A model generated the notes under the pieces. That model was not told the DNA's origin, ran no database searches, and was given only the letters and a program-made list of their open reading frames with translations. A program made the translations under genes and the position numbers. Below are positions 21,426-30,942 of a stretch of DNA of 64,000 nt, piece after piece (within the stretch, counting starts at the first letter, position 1; each line of letters begins with the position of its first letter). The stretch lies in assembly GCA_035539175.1 (NCBI GenBank), contig DATLIY010000009.1, forward strand, positions 310,001-374,000, read 5' to 3'. Source of the DNA: Acidisarcina sp. (GTDB taxonomy: Bacteria > Acidobacteriota > Terriglobia > Terriglobales > Acidobacteriaceae).

Positions 21426-22622
21426 TCAGCCCAGTTTGGAGAAAAACTCCTTCATACGCTTCAGGCCTTCGTCCACATCCTCGTGAGACGCCGCATAGGA
21501 CAGGCGAATGTGCTCGCGAGTGCCGAATGCCTCTCCCGGCACGGTCACCACATGCGCCTCATTCAGCAGCCGTGTCGCCAGCTCCGTTGCGGTCGCAGCG
21601 CCTGGCTTGCCCAGGAATGCAGAGATATTCGGGTAAACATAGAACGCGCCTTCCGGCACCGTGCAGGTTACGCCGGGAATCTCCGCAAGCCGCGCCAGAA
21701 CCTGGTCGCGCAGCTTGATGTATTCCGCACGCATCTCGGCAACACACTGCTGCGACCCATTCAGCGCCGCAATCGAGGCCTTCTGCACAATCGAAGTGGC
21801 CGACGACGTGGACTGACTCTGCAGCTTGCTCATCGCCGCGATGATTGGCTTGGGGCCCAGTGCGAAACCGGCGCGCCAGCCCGTCATGGCGTAGGTCTTG
21901 GAGAGAGAGCCCAGCACAATCACGTGCTCCTTCGCCGCGAGATACGAGCCGCCGCTCACCGGCGCACCCTTGAAGTTCAGATAGACATAGCACTCATCGA
22001 GCAGCAGATAGATTCCCCGCTCATGCGCCATATGCACAATCCGCTCAAGATCCTCCGCGGATACAACCGACCCTGCGGGATTCGATGGCGAATTGAGGAT
22101 GATCGCCTTGGTGCGCGGCGTGATCGCCTTCTCAATGGCATCTGCCGTAATACGGAAGTTCTCCCTCTCCTCCGTCTTCAGGTAGACAACCTTCCCGCCT
22201 GCATACTGGATGATGTCCTTGAACGACACCCAGTAGGGGACCGGGAGAATGACCTCGTCCCCGTGATCGATCAGCACCTGAATCACGTTGAAGAGGGCCA
22301 GCTTGCCGCCCGTCGTGAAGACGGCCTCGTCAATCGCGTAGTCGGAACCGAAGTCCGTGGCGTGGCGCTGCACGATAGCCTTGCGAAGGTCGGGAATGCC
22401 CGGGACCGCGGTGTAACGCGTGAAGTTGGCTTCAATCGCGGCTATCGCGGCGTCTTTAATGTGGCGGGGTGTGGCGAAGTGCGGCTCACCGGCTCCAAAA
22501 TCCACCAGGTTAATACCCTGGGAGCGAAGCTTAGCGGCTTCCGCGGTTACGGCCATTGTTGCAGAGACTTCAATACGGCCGATACGGTCGGCAAAGAGCT
22601 TGGAGGCTGTCGGTACTGTCAT
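21426..22622 (-). CDS. Class I aspartate / prephenate-type aminotransferase
   Basis: This is a 398-residue PLP enzyme of the AspC / AAT-1b type that moves an amino group between aspartate (or prephenate) and 2-oxoglutarate. The motifs LVDFGAGEPHFATPRHIKDA, NSPSNPAGSV, and the PLP lysine in LGSLSKTYAMTGWRAGFALG are present. PVPYWVSF and IRLSYAASHEDVDEGLKRM complete the family pattern. It is monocistronic in appearance, with 150 and 235-base gaps on either side. Confidence 0.92.
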   Translation of the reverse strand: MTVPTASKLFADRIGRIEVSATMAVTAEAAKLRSQGINLVDFGAGEPHFATPRHIKDAAIAAIEANFTRYTAVPGIPDLRKAIVQRHATDFGSDYAIDEAVFTTGGKLALFNVIQVLIDHGDEVILPVPYWVSFKDIIQYAGGKVVYLKTEERENFRITADAIEKAITPRTKAIILNSPSNPAGSVVSAEDLERIVHMAHERGIYLLLDECYVYLNFKGAPVSGGSYLAAKEHVIVLGSLSKTYAMTGWRAGFALGPKPIIAAMSKLQSQSTSSATSIVQKASIAALNGSQQCVAEMRAEYIKLRDQVLARLAEIPGVTCTVPEGAFYVYPNISAFLGKPGAATATELATRLLNEAHVVTVPGEAFGTREHIRLSYAASHEDVDEGLKRMKEFFSKLG

Positions 22623-22857
22623 GCTTACTATCTTGTCAGAGTTATGGCCTTTCAGGAAACAGCAGTACCCATAGTTTTGCCGGAATATTTCGAACGGGAG
22701 TGTCCCAGATCACACACCCCCTGCCTGCTAACCGTATTTCGCCGCAATGTTTTCCCTTATTGGCGTAAAGGTAAAGGATGAGGGATGATGCCGTTCCATC
22801 GAAGTTACTGCTAAACGATTCGCGGAAAAGAATGGCTCCCGCTGCACACCCCAGGGG

Positions 22858-23367
22858 CTAGCCCTTGGTAGGCTTGACCTTCATCAGCGCGAGCCGCCGG
22901 TTCATACGGGCGATTACCGAGTCTGGAACCAGTCCCTCCACGGAACCGCCCAGGCGAAAGACCCCCTTCACCAGCCGCGAGCTGACATAGGAGAATTCGC
23001 CGGAGGTCATCAGGAACACGGTCTCCAGCTCGGGAGCGAGCCGACGGTTCATCAACGCCATCTGAAATTCATACTCGTAATCGCTGATAGCCCGGATGCC
23101 CCGGACGACCACCGCAGCTCCCAATTGACGGGCAAAATCCACCATCAGGCCGTCGTAGGTCGTCACCGTCACGTTTCCAAAGTGAGCAACGCCCTCGGTC
23201 AGCATCTCCACCCGCTCGGGCACGGTAAAGAGCGGCTGCTTTTCATCGTTTTTCAGGATGGCGACCACGAGATGGTCAAACATCTTGGCCGCACGCGCGA
23301 TCAGGTCCAGATGGCCGTTGGTCATCGGGTCGAAGGTACCGGGGTAGATGGCTTTCACGTGGCTCAA
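22858..23367 (-). CDS. coaD: Phosphopantetheine adenylyltransferase
   Basis: This is the 169-residue enzyme of coenzyme A synthesis that joins 4'-phosphopantetheine with ATP to give dephospho-CoA. AIYPGTFDPMTNGHLDLIAR carries the nucleotidyltransferase HxGH-type NGH motif. VVVRGIRAISDYEYEFQMAL and the SYVSSRLVKGVFRLGGSVEG tail match the family, at its usual length. It is surrounded by unrelated housekeeping genes. Confidence 0.96.
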   Translation of the reverse strand: MSHVKAIYPGTFDPMTNGHLDLIARAAKMFDHLVVAILKNDEKQPLFTVPERVEMLTEGVAHFGNVTVTTYDGLMVDFARQLGAAVVVRGIRAISDYEYEFQMALMNRRLAPELETVFLMTSGEFSYVSSRLVKGVFRLGGSVEGLVPDSVIARMNRRLALMKVKPTKG

Positions 23368-23456
23368 GACAAGAAAGAGTTTATACGATAGGCGTGCGCC
23401 AGCCGAAACCTGGATAAAAATCCGGGGAATTCTGCTCGCGAAAGATGACAGGGAAC

Positions 23457-23485
23457 GAGGCGCAGCTTCTTCGCCGCGCCTCTTT
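23457..23485. terminator. Hairpin between coaD and recA
   Basis: A 7-bp stem GAGGCGC / GCGCCTC with a 12-base loop lies downstream of recA. The T-rich side (TCTTTC) is on the plus strand, so as a recA terminator it is weak. Confidence 0.35.
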
Positions 23486-23496
23486 CATTGCATACT

Positions 23497-24570
23497 CTAC
23501 CGCTTGCTGCTCTTCACGACCTCGGTTGCCGCCGCGGCCGCGTTCGCCGGAACGGGCGGCACCTCGGCACCAGGCAGATTGGCAATGCCAAGTTTCTGCC
23601 GCAGCGCCGTCTCGATGCGGTTAAAGGTGTCGCGATTCTCCTTGAGGTACTGCCGCACATTTTCGCGTCCCTGGCCGATCCGCTCCCCGGAGAAGCTGAA
23701 CCACGCACCCGACTTCTCCACAATGTTGTTCAGCACTGCCTGGTCCAGCACATCCCCTTCCCGCGAGATGCCCTCGCCGTAAAGGATGTCGAACTCGGCC
23801 TCGCGGAAAGGCGCGGCCACCTTGTTCTTGACAATCTTTACCCGGGTGCGCGAGCCGGAGACCACGTCCCCCTCCTTGACGGCCGCAATACGGCGGATAT
23901 CGATGCGCACCGAAGCATAAAACTTCAGCGCGCGGCCACCGGTGGTCGTCTCGGGATTGCCGAACATAACACCAATCTTCTCGCGAATCTGGTTAATAAA
24001 AATCAGGCTGGTGCGCGACTTCGACACCGTGCCGGTCAGCTTGCGAAGCGCCTGCGACATCAGCCGCGCCTGCAGGCCCATGTGGGAGTCGCCCATCTCG
24101 CCGTCCAGTTCCGCCTTCGGCACCAGGGCAGCCACCGAATCCACCACCAGCACATCGATAGCGCCCGAGCGCACCAGCGCCTCGGTAATCTCCAGAGCCT
24201 GCTCGCCGTAGTCCGGCTGCGAGATCAGCAGGTTGTCGATATCCACTCCCAGCTTGCGCGCATATGCCGGATCGAGCGCGTGCTCGGCGTCCACAAATGC
24301 AGCCAGGCCGCCGGCCTTCTGAGCCTCGGCGATAATCTGCAGCGTAATCGTGGTCTTGCCCGAAGATTCCGGTCCGAAGATCTCAATCACGCGGCCGCGC
24401 GGCACGCCGCCAACGCCAAGCGCGGCGTCAAACGAGATCGAACCGGTAGGGATGACCGAAATCGGCACAATCGCCTCTTTGCTGCCGAGGCGCATGATGG
24501 AGCCTTTGCCAAACTGCTTTTCAATCTGCGAGAGGGCGAGTTCTACCGCGCGGGAACGATCGTCTGCCAA
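23497..24570 (-). CDS. recA: Recombinase A
   Basis: This protein catalyses strand exchange in homologous recombination and triggers the SOS response. The frame is open to 24621, but the TTG at 24568-24570 gives the normal N-terminus ([20 protein letters not shown]) and has GGAG six bases upstream. It is 357 residues. The Walker [10 protein letters not shown], the [20 protein letters not shown] loop L2 region and the [16 protein letters not shown] tail are present. The C-terminus ends in an alanine/proline-rich tail rather than the usual acidic tail. No obvious LexA box was seen upstream. Confidence 0.97.
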   Translation of the reverse strand: MADDRSRAVELALSQIEKQFGKGSIMRLGSKEAIVPISVIPTGSISFDAALGVGGVPRGRVIEIFGPESSGKTTITLQIIAEAQKAGGLAAFVDAEHALDPAYARKLGVDIDNLLISQPDYGEQALEITEALVRSGAIDVLVVDSVAALVPKAELDGEMGDSHMGLQARLMSQALRKLTGTVSKSRTSLIFINQIREKIGVMFGNPETTTGGRALKFYASVRIDIRRIAAVKEGDVVSGSRTRVKIVKNKVAAPFREAEFDILYGEGISREGDVLDQAVLNNIVEKSGAWFSFSGERIGQGRENVRQYLKENRDTFNRIETALRQKLGIANLPGAEVPPVPANAAAAATEVVKSSKR

Positions 24571-24765
24571 TTCTGTCTCCAATTCAAAGACCGCCTGCCA
24601 TCTTTGCGAGCGGACGCACACCGCCCGCCTACATGCTATACAAGCCCGAGGTGAAGGCCAGTCGAATGGGCGGCGCGATTTTCAGAGATTCTAACACTGC
24701 CGCAGCAATGGCGAACAAAAATCGAAAATAAAAGCGATTCGCTCTCGATTCCTGCCGCATCCCGC

Positions 24766-26577
24766 CTAAAACCCGCCCGGACGCGCCTCGGCCACCCCAA
24801 AGCTCCGCTCCAGAGCCAGCCCGGCACGCCCCAGCGTCCCTTCTTCAAACAGCCTCCCGATCAGCGTGATCCCATGCGGCACCCGCCGCGGCGGCGAAAA
24901 CTTTGGTAACGACTTCCCCGCCTCCGGAGCCCAATCGCTGCGCGCCTCCGACACCTCCACAAAACCGGCGGGCAGCGTCAGCGACGGGTGGCCGGTGAAA
25001 TTGGTGATCGTCAGCATCTCATCGCGCAGAGACGGAACCAGCAGCAGATCCACCTGCGAGAAAACCCGCGCCATCTCCTCGGCTACCTTGCGCCGCAGCC
25101 GGTCGGCCTGCACAAAATCCACGGCAGAGAGAAAACGCGACTGCCGGAAGGTATTGGGCCACGCGTCTGGTAACTGAACCCGCAACTCATTCACCGCGTG
25201 ACTCAGCGTCAGGTCCTCAAATGCCGCCGCTGATTCGGCGAAAAGAATGATTTCCAGCGAACCATAGGGCCAGTTCGGAATCGTCATCTCCACCGGAACC
25301 ATGCCCAGCTTCTTCACCGTCTCCAGCGCTGCGCGGTCCACCTCTGTCGCCGGGCTCTCCTTCATCCAGCCGGGGAAATATCCCACGCGCAATCCCCGGA
25401 CCCCGGCGCCGGCATCGTAGTCCAACCTGCTCGGCACGGAGTTCGCATCTCCCGCATCCACGCCGGAGATGGCCTGGAGCACCAACATTGCGTCTTCCAC
25501 GCTGCGCGTCATCGGACCCAGCTTGTCCAGCGACCAGCACAGCGTCATTGCGCCGGTTCGCGGCACCCTGCCGTAGGTGGGCCGCAGCCCGGTAACGCCA
25601 CAGCGCATGCTGGGACTCACAATACTGCCCAGTGTCTCGCTGCCGATGGAAAATCCCACCAGTCCCGCTGCCGTTGCTGCACCCGGACCCGCGCTCGATC
25701 CGGACGATCCCTCTTCCCGCAGCCACGGATTCATCGTCTGCCCGCCGAACCACACATCGTTCAGCGCCAACGCGCCCATGCTCAACTTGGCCACGAGCAC
25801 CGCGCCTGCCGCATTCAGGCGCTCGACCACCGCCGCATCCTTCGTGGGCACCCGGTCGCGGAAGGGCTCGGCGCCATACGTCGTTCGGATGCCCGCCGTA
25901 TCCAGCAGGTCTTTTCCGCCCCATGGAATGCCGTGCAGTGCCCCGCGATATCGGCCCGCTGCAATCTCCTCATCGGCCTTCTTCGCCTGCGCCAACGCCA
26001 GCTCGCGCGTCAGCGTGATCACGCAGCGCAACTCGGGATCGAACTTCTCCAGCCGCTCCAGGTAGATCTGCGTCAGTCGTGTCGAGGTGATCCGGCGTTG
26101 CTCCACCCAGCGTGAAAGGCGGGTGACGGGTGCGTAGGCAATGTCCGCGTCCTTTGCCGGGAGCGGTCCCGGATCGGTCCGGCTGCGGAGAAACACCGCT
26201 TTCGGCAAATCTTTGGCTGCGTCTTCCGCCGGAAGCGGCATCTTCCCCGGCAATACAGGATCCCAGCGCGACCCGGGAGCCACGGATGATTCCAATGCCA
26301 CTCTGCGAGGCCCCGTGCGGCGCTCGTAGATGGGTGCCATGGCGCTACGCCAGTTCTGGGCTGCTGTGATCCGTTCCGATGCGCTAAGCTCCACCTCGAC
26401 CAATTTCTCGGCCTCAGCGAAGGTAGCGGGAGATACCTCCGGCCCGGCCTCAGGCGCAGTGCCGGAGGCCGGTGCGGGCGAGGCATCCGGCTGTTGCGCA
26501 TGGCCGCGGGATGCGACCGCCGCTCCCAGAAGACCAACCGAGGTTTGCGCGAGGAATTGCCGCCGGGACTTTGCCAT
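24766..26577 (-). CDS. Exported amidase-signature hydrolase
   Basis: This is a 603-residue amidase. The N-terminus MAKSRRQFLAQTSVGLLGAA is a Tat signal with RR and an AxA-type end (RGHAQ). The Ser-cisSer-Lys triad is visible: lysine in IPWGGKDLLDTAGI, the serine-rich loop EEGSSGSSAGPGAATAAGLV and the nucleophile region IGSETLGSIVSPSMRCG. A 150-residue N-terminal extension (linker with PASGTAPEAG) precedes the catalytic domain. The substrate is unknown. Family members hydrolyse aryl amides, peptide amides or, in GatA, glutamine. The export signal and absence of gatB/C rule against GatA. Confidence 0.88.
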   Translation of the reverse strand: MAKSRRQFLAQTSVGLLGAAVASRGHAQQPDASPAPASGTAPEAGPEVSPATFAEAEKLVEVELSASERITAAQNWRSAMAPIYERRTGPRRVALESSVAPGSRWDPVLPGKMPLPAEDAAKDLPKAVFLRSRTDPGPLPAKDADIAYAPVTRLSRWVEQRRITSTRLTQIYLERLEKFDPELRCVITLTRELALAQAKKADEEIAAGRYRGALHGIPWGGKDLLDTAGIRTTYGAEPFRDRVPTKDAAVVERLNAAGAVLVAKLSMGALALNDVWFGGQTMNPWLREEGSSGSSAGPGAATAAGLVGFSIGSETLGSIVSPSMRCGVTGLRPTYGRVPRTGAMTLCWSLDKLGPMTRSVEDAMLVLQAISGVDAGDANSVPSRLDYDAGAGVRGLRVGYFPGWMKESPATEVDRAALETVKKLGMVPVEMTIPNWPYGSLEIILFAESAAAFEDLTLSHAVNELRVQLPDAWPNTFRQSRFLSAVDFVQADRLRRKVAEEMARVFSQVDLLLVPSLRDEMLTITNFTGHPSLTLPAGFVEVSEARSDWAPEAGKSLPKFSPPRRVPHGITLIGRLFEEGTLGRAGLALERSFGVAEARPGGF

Positions 26578-26609
26578 GCTCCCCCTGATGAAGACTGGAT
26601 TGACTCCCT

Positions 26610-28202
26610 TTAGCGCTTCAGCAAATCAACCGGGGCGTGGATGTCCTCAATCCGAAAGTACTTCGCCAGCGTGGGGTGCTGTTGCGCGACCGCCTGATAC
26701 ATCTCCCAGGCCACCCGCCGATAGGAAAAATGCCCTTGTGGCGTCGACCTTAACTCCGCGATATACACCGCCTCGGCGAAGTCCATCTTGAAGAGCGCGC
26801 GGTTGCGCGTGCCCAGGGGCAATACATACGTCGCCGCCTGTGCCGCCTCGGGAGCCTCGGAATGGGCAATCTTCGCGTAGGCCGCATGGGCGCCGGACAT
26901 CGCCGCTTCAAAGGGTCGGCGCAACCCCGCCTCCGTCACGCTATCCGGCGTTTCAAATCCGTGCGCGCTGGTAAACGGCTGCAGGATCTGCGTGCACTTG
27001 CGATGCCGGTGCATGTCCCGGAAGCCGCCGATATCCATCAGGATGTCGAAGCGCAGGGACTGGCCGGAGGAAAATTCGCGCAGCAGCTCGTCATGCCTGC
27101 CGCGGCGCCGCAATCCCATATCGACAATCTCTTCCTGTTGGGCGGCGGTCAACGCCGCAACGCGCTCGCGCACCTGGCGGTAGGGATAATGGCAAACCCC
27201 ATAGAGCAGAGTCGTGGCCAGCTCCACCTCCAGCGACTCCGTCGGCTCCACCAGATCCACCACCGGAGCCACCGCGATCGGCTCCTTCTTCATCAGGGCG
27301 GCCGCCGCCTCGGCAAGGTCGCGCCGGGTATCGATGGCGTAGTTGTTCGGCGCGGCATACTTCACCAGGGTCGGCGAAGTCTTCATCTCCCGCAGCAACA
27401 GGTCTGCCGTCTTTGCTCCCAGGGCGGGATCGAGCCGGGCGATCTCCGCCTGCAGCGCGGCGCACGGCTCATGCTGCACATTCCAGGCAGCTCCGGCGGC
27501 AGCCTCTTTCAGCTTCGCGCCCAACTCGCGAATCTCCGCCGCGGGATGCGACAGCAGCCGGGAAATCTGGCCCTCCAGCGTGCGGGCATTCACAATCTGC
27601 CCCAGAGACGTATTGGTTGCCAGCGGCAACAGGTAGCGCGCCACGTCAAAGGCCCGGGCCCGCAGCGTACGCTCAAATGCGTCCTGCTTCATCTCCTCCG
27701 GCCGGGGTGTCTTCTCCCGCAGAAAGACGAACATGGACTCCGCCGTCGCATGGTACTCGCGGAAGAGCGCGCCTATCGTCTCCTTGTAAAGCTGCCGCGA
27801 CTGGTCAGCATCGCCAAACTCCGGCAGATACCACCCGCTCTTCGAGAAGTTCTGATAGCGCGTCGAGCGCTCCTGCCCGTCCCAGCGCTGCTCATCCACC
27901 AGAACAATGGCGGCGGCCAGCGATAGCCTCTCAATGGCAAAAGCCACGTGGGCCAGGTCCGCAATCGAGCGATGGCCATACTGGAAGTAGAACGTGTTCA
28001 GAAACTGCTCCGCACGCTGGCTGCTGATCTCGCGCAGCGAGTCCTTCATGGAGAGCGCCGAGCGCGAATACTTCGCCATGGCATACGCCAGCACCTCGGG
28101 ATCTGCGCCCAATACGGCGAATACTTCAGTCTGATTCCGAGCCTCGGCTGCCGGGTCTGCAGCGGGGAGAGGGGCGTGAGTAGTGGTTTCTGTTTCTGCC
28201 AT
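26610..28202 (-). CDS. Double-length ThyX-like (flavin-dependent thymidylate synthase family) protein
   Basis: This is a 530-residue protein, about twice a normal ThyX. The N-terminal half has FQYGHRSIADLAHVAFAIER and DGQERSTRYQNF, the second resembling the substrate end of the ThyX signature. The C-terminal half has LLYGVCHYPYRQVRERVAAL and FRDMHRHRKCTQILQPF, where the RHRxxSxxxxSxR signature of active ThyX is only partly preserved. It may be an internally duplicated ThyX that makes dTMP from dUMP using FAD, or a paralogue with another role. Both readings fit. No other thymidylate synthase is in the window. Confidence 0.7.
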   Translation of the reverse strand: MAETETTTHAPLPAADPAAEARNQTEVFAVLGADPEVLAYAMAKYSRSALSMKDSLREISSQRAEQFLNTFYFQYGHRSIADLAHVAFAIERLSLAAAIVLVDEQRWDGQERSTRYQNFSKSGWYLPEFGDADQSRQLYKETIGALFREYHATAESMFVFLREKTPRPEEMKQDAFERTLRARAFDVARYLLPLATNTSLGQIVNARTLEGQISRLLSHPAAEIRELGAKLKEAAAGAAWNVQHEPCAALQAEIARLDPALGAKTADLLLREMKTSPTLVKYAAPNNYAIDTRRDLAEAAAALMKKEPIAVAPVVDLVEPTESLEVELATTLLYGVCHYPYRQVRERVAALTAAQQEEIVDMGLRRRGRHDELLREFSSGQSLRFDILMDIGGFRDMHRHRKCTQILQPFTSAHGFETPDSVTEAGLRRPFEAAMSGAHAAYAKIAHSEAPEAAQAATYVLPLGTRNRALFKMDFAEAVYIAELRSTPQGHFSYRRVAWEMYQAVAQQHPTLAKYFRIEDIHAPVDLLKR

Positions 28203-28286
28203 GATCGCAATCAGAATACGGCATACCGCCCAGGATTTCTCCTTGCATCCCTGTGGAAGATCGGCGGCGGACGCGGTAAGCTACAT

Positions 28287-28341
28287 AGGGCCTGTTGACC
28301 CCCATCCAGACAGCGACGCCCTGCGACAGGGTTCAACCGGC
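28287..28341. repeat. Imperfect palindromic element in the thyX / DUF2071 gap
   Basis: GGCCTGTTGACCCCCATCCA is followed by the small hairpin CCCTG-CGA-CAGGG and by GGGTTCAACCGGC, which partly complements the beginning. A related element with the same CCTGTT(G/A)ACCCC(C)ATCCA core lies at 59.66 kb. The remainder of this 250-base divergent gap shows no gene. Confidence 0.45.
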
Positions 28342-28454
28342 TTCAGAGACCCTTCCCAGGAATCCGCTGCTTTGGATCGCAACCCTGCCGGCTTGGCTGT
28401 TCGTCTCTCTTGTTCGTCTCTATTCGGTAAACGTGGCGTTGTAAACCTGGCGTT

Positions 28455-29282
28455 ATGAGCAGCCCAAACAGACACGACCCAGCGGATATCCTCACAAAGA
28501 CCAGCCATCGAACCTGGCCGCCCCCATCTGGGCCATGGACGATGAGCCAGCGCTGGAACGATCTGCTGTTTGCTCACTGGCCAGTGCCCCCCGAGCAGCT
28601 TGCTCCCCTCATTCCGCCGCAGTTGGTGGTGGACACCTACGACGGAGAGGCATGGGTGGGCGTAGTCCCCTTCTGGATCGACCGCATCGAGCTTCGCGGA
28701 ATGCCGCAGGTCCCCGGAATCGACCACTTTCCGGAGCTGAACCTGAGAACCTATGTGCGCGAGCGCGACACGAATTCCTATGGAGTCTTCTTCTTCTCGC
28801 TCGACGCCGCAAACGCCCTCGCTGTCGCCATGGCACGCGCTCTCTTTCACCTGCCCTATTACTGGGCGCGCATCAAGATCGAGCCGCAGGAAGACCGCAG
28901 CTTCCTCTACAAGAGCGAGCGATTGCTCTCTCCCCATCCGGTGCGATTCCAGGCCAGATATCGAGGACTGGGGCCCACCCTGCCACAAAGCTGCCCCGGC
29001 ACCATCGAGTATTTCCTCACCGAGCGATACTGTCTCTACACAACAAATCGCCACGGCGAACTGCTGCGCGGCAACATTCACCACAGCACATGGCTTCTTG
29101 AAAAAGCCGAGGCGGAGATCCGAATCAACGATCTGCCTGCCGCTCACGGCATCCGCCTGCCCGATACCGCTCCTCTCCTCCACTACTCGCGCGAAATGGC
29201 GGTCTACATCTGGACGCTGGAGCTGGCCTATGCCATGGCGGCCGGCGCCCGCGCTCCGCTCTCGGCAGCCGAACCTCTATAA
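28455..29282 (+). CDS. DUF2071 (YqjF-like) protein
   Basis: This is a 275-residue protein of the YqjF/DUF2071 family: WNDLLFAHWPVPPEQLAPLI and LVVDTYDGEAWVGVVPFWID at the N-terminus, FPELNLRTYVRERDTNSYGV in the middle, and a FLTERYCLYTTNRHGELLRG then IHHSTWLLEKAEAEI segment. The fold is related to acetoacetate decarboxylase, but the biochemical role of the family is unknown. The next gene, fabG, starts 26 bases downstream and is likely co-transcribed. Confidence 0.88.
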   Translation: MSSPNRHDPADILTKTSHRTWPPPSGPWTMSQRWNDLLFAHWPVPPEQLAPLIPPQLVVDTYDGEAWVGVVPFWIDRIELRGMPQVPGIDHFPELNLRTYVRERDTNSYGVFFFSLDAANALAVAMARALFHLPYYWARIKIEPQEDRSFLYKSERLLSPHPVRFQARYRGLGPTLPQSCPGTIEYFLTERYCLYTTNRHGELLRGNIHHSTWLLEKAEAEIRINDLPAAHGIRLPDTAPLLHYSREMAVYIWTLELAYAMAAGARAPLSAAEPL

Positions 29283-29308
29283 TTCCTCCTCAGGAGAACT
29301 GGCAGAAC

Positions 29309-30055
29309 ATGGCATCACTGGAAGGGAAAACCGCCCTCATCACCGGAGCGTCCCAGGGCATCGGCCGCGCCTGTGCGCTGCAATTGGCAAAGACAGGAGC
29401 CCGCATCGCTCTGGCGGCGCGCAACCAGGCAAAGCTCGAAGAGGTCGCCGCGGAGATCGCCGCCGCGGGCGGCACCGCCGGGATCTTTCCCCTGGACATC
29501 GCCAGCGAAGAGTCCATTAAATCCACCGCCAAAGCGGTGATCGCGCAGTTTGGAGCGGTGGAGATTCTGGTGAACAACGCCGGCATCACCCGCGATGGCC
29601 TGATGATGCGCATGAAGCGCAGCGATTGGGACGACGTCCTCAACACGAACCTCACCGGAACCTTCCTGCTCACCCAGGCCGTCATGAGCTCGATGCTCAA
29701 GGCCCGCTGGGGAAGGATCATTAACATTTCCAGTGTGGTGGCGCGCAGCGGACAGGCAGGACAGACGAACTACGCCGCCAGCAAAGCCGGATTGATCGGT
29801 CTTACCCGGTCGATCGCCCGCGAACTGGCCTCACGCAGCATTACCGTCAACGCCGTTGCCCCGGGATACATTGAAACCGCCATGACCGCTGTGCTCGACG
29901 ACAAGCAGCGCGAAGCCATGATGTCCCAGATTCCCCTGGGACGCGCCGGCACCGACGCCGATATCGCCCACGCCGTCGCCTTCCTTGCCTCACCGGAAGC
30001 GGGATATATCACCGGCCACGTCCTCGACGTGAACGGCGGCATGTACATGGCCTAG
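29309..30055 (+). CDS. fabG: 3-oxoacyl-ACP reductase
   Basis: This is a 248-residue short-chain dehydrogenase that reduces beta-ketoacyl-ACP with NADPH in fatty-acid elongation. The cofactor loop TGASQGIG, NNAGITRDGLMMRMKRSDWD (a FabG-specific stretch), the catalytic Ser in INISSVVARSGQAGQ and YAASK are present. AGYITGHVLDVNGGMYMA is the usual C-terminus. It follows AGGAGAACTGGCAGA in the 26-base gap. Other SDR substrates cannot be excluded, but the match to FabG is close. Confidence 0.9.
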   Translation: MASLEGKTALITGASQGIGRACALQLAKTGARIALAARNQAKLEEVAAEIAAAGGTAGIFPLDIASEESIKSTAKAVIAQFGAVEILVNNAGITRDGLMMRMKRSDWDDVLNTNLTGTFLLTQAVMSSMLKARWGRIINISSVVARSGQAGQTNYAASKAGLIGLTRSIARELASRSITVNAVAPGYIETAMTAVLDDKQREAMMSQIPLGRAGTDADIAHAVAFLASPEAGYITGHVLDVNGGMYMA

Positions 30056-30149
30056 GCGCTTCGGATAAAGCAGATAATCCGGTTGAAATGAAGGCATCGA
30101 AAACACTTCAAGGTCCATCTAGTAGGTATAGTGTTTGACGCCAAACTCC

Positions 30150-30592
30150 TATGCAGCCATAGGAGGCCGTGAAGAGCTGGCTCAGAAGATATCGTGAAAT
30201 CTTTTAGACCATACTTTGACGCGATGGGATCCAATATCTTCTTCTATGGCGAGAACCCAGGAAACAGTCAGGTAGCGAAGTTAGTCAACAATATGATTCT
30301 GGGTATCCCCGTGAACGCTGTGGCTGAAGGGTTGAAATTATCGAATTACTACAAGTTACCTCAAGAAGAGCTATTCAACCTCTTAAAAGTGAGTACAGGT
30401 GATAGCTGGGTAGTTAGAAATTGGAAAGATGTTTCAGAATGGACAGCAGAAACTGCCTTGTCTGTTTTACTGAAAGACCTAAAAGCGACTTACAACGAAG
30501 GGCTTCAACACAATGTAGCTTTACCCTTCAATGCCCTATCCTCCACACAGTTATTTAATTCCATGGGAAAAGAAAAACCCGAAGCTAAATAA
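30150..30592 (+). pseudogene. AT-rich C-terminal fragment of a 3-hydroxyisobutyrate dehydrogenase-like gene
   Basis: The main frame (from 30194) encodes FRPYFDAMGSNIFFYGENPG, then GNSQVAKLVNNMILGIPVNA, the C-terminal NAD-binding-11 domain with the conserved lysine in KLVNN. Upstream, AAIGGREELAQKI (about 30150-30185) is the end of the Rossmann domain in another frame, so there is at least one frameshift and the first half of the gene is missing. Codons are strikingly A/T-rich (AAA, TTA, AAT) compared with all neighbours, which indicates acquisition from a low-GC donor. Confidence 0.8.
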
Positions 30593-30901
30593 CTGGATAA
30601 GTCAGTGTTTTGTCCCACTGTAATAGTGTTTCGATATCCACCATTAGGCGCTGGATATTGCATTTGAAGGTCTTCGAAATATCCCCCAGGATTTGCCACG
30701 CGGCGTGGTCCCGAAACCATTTGTGGTTGGCCGGGATGGTAATCCACGGGCTTCTTTCGTGCTGCACCGGGAAAGCATAGCGTCGAACCCTCCCATATAC
30801 TCGTCCCAAAGTTCAGGGTCTGCGTAATCGCTCCCACTGATTTTTCCAATGCTTCGCCGGATCATCCGCGACCAAAAATTCTGAAACAAAACTTCCTCAT
30901 G
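30585..30901 (-). pseudogene. Frameshifted C-terminal fragment of a PPK2 polyphosphate kinase
   Basis: Successive minus-strand frames give HEEVLFQNF, then DDPAKHWK, then SGSDYADPELWDEYMGGFDA with MLSRCSTKEA, and finally PWITIPANHKWFRDHAAWQI. Together they are the end of a PPK2 enzyme (DDPxKxWK, WDxYM, IPANHKWFR motifs). The order is correct, but at least two frame changes separate the pieces. One is a missing base in GAAGCCCGTGG. The N-terminal kinase core is absent. Its stop codon overlaps the stop of the dehydrogenase fragment on the other strand. Confidence 0.8.
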
Positions 30902-30942
30902 TTTCCTTCCTGCATGCCGATGTAAGGAGGAAAGGTCCCCGC

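Noticed and set aside
24571-24765. LexA/SOS box upstream of recA
   Set aside because: A GAAC appears but without the matching GTTC at the right spacing, and no other known SOS consensus was seen.
30505-30849. Separate small minus-strand frames in the decayed interval taken as independent genes
   Set aside because: They are successive frames of one PPK2 fragment, with conserved motifs split across frames in the right order.
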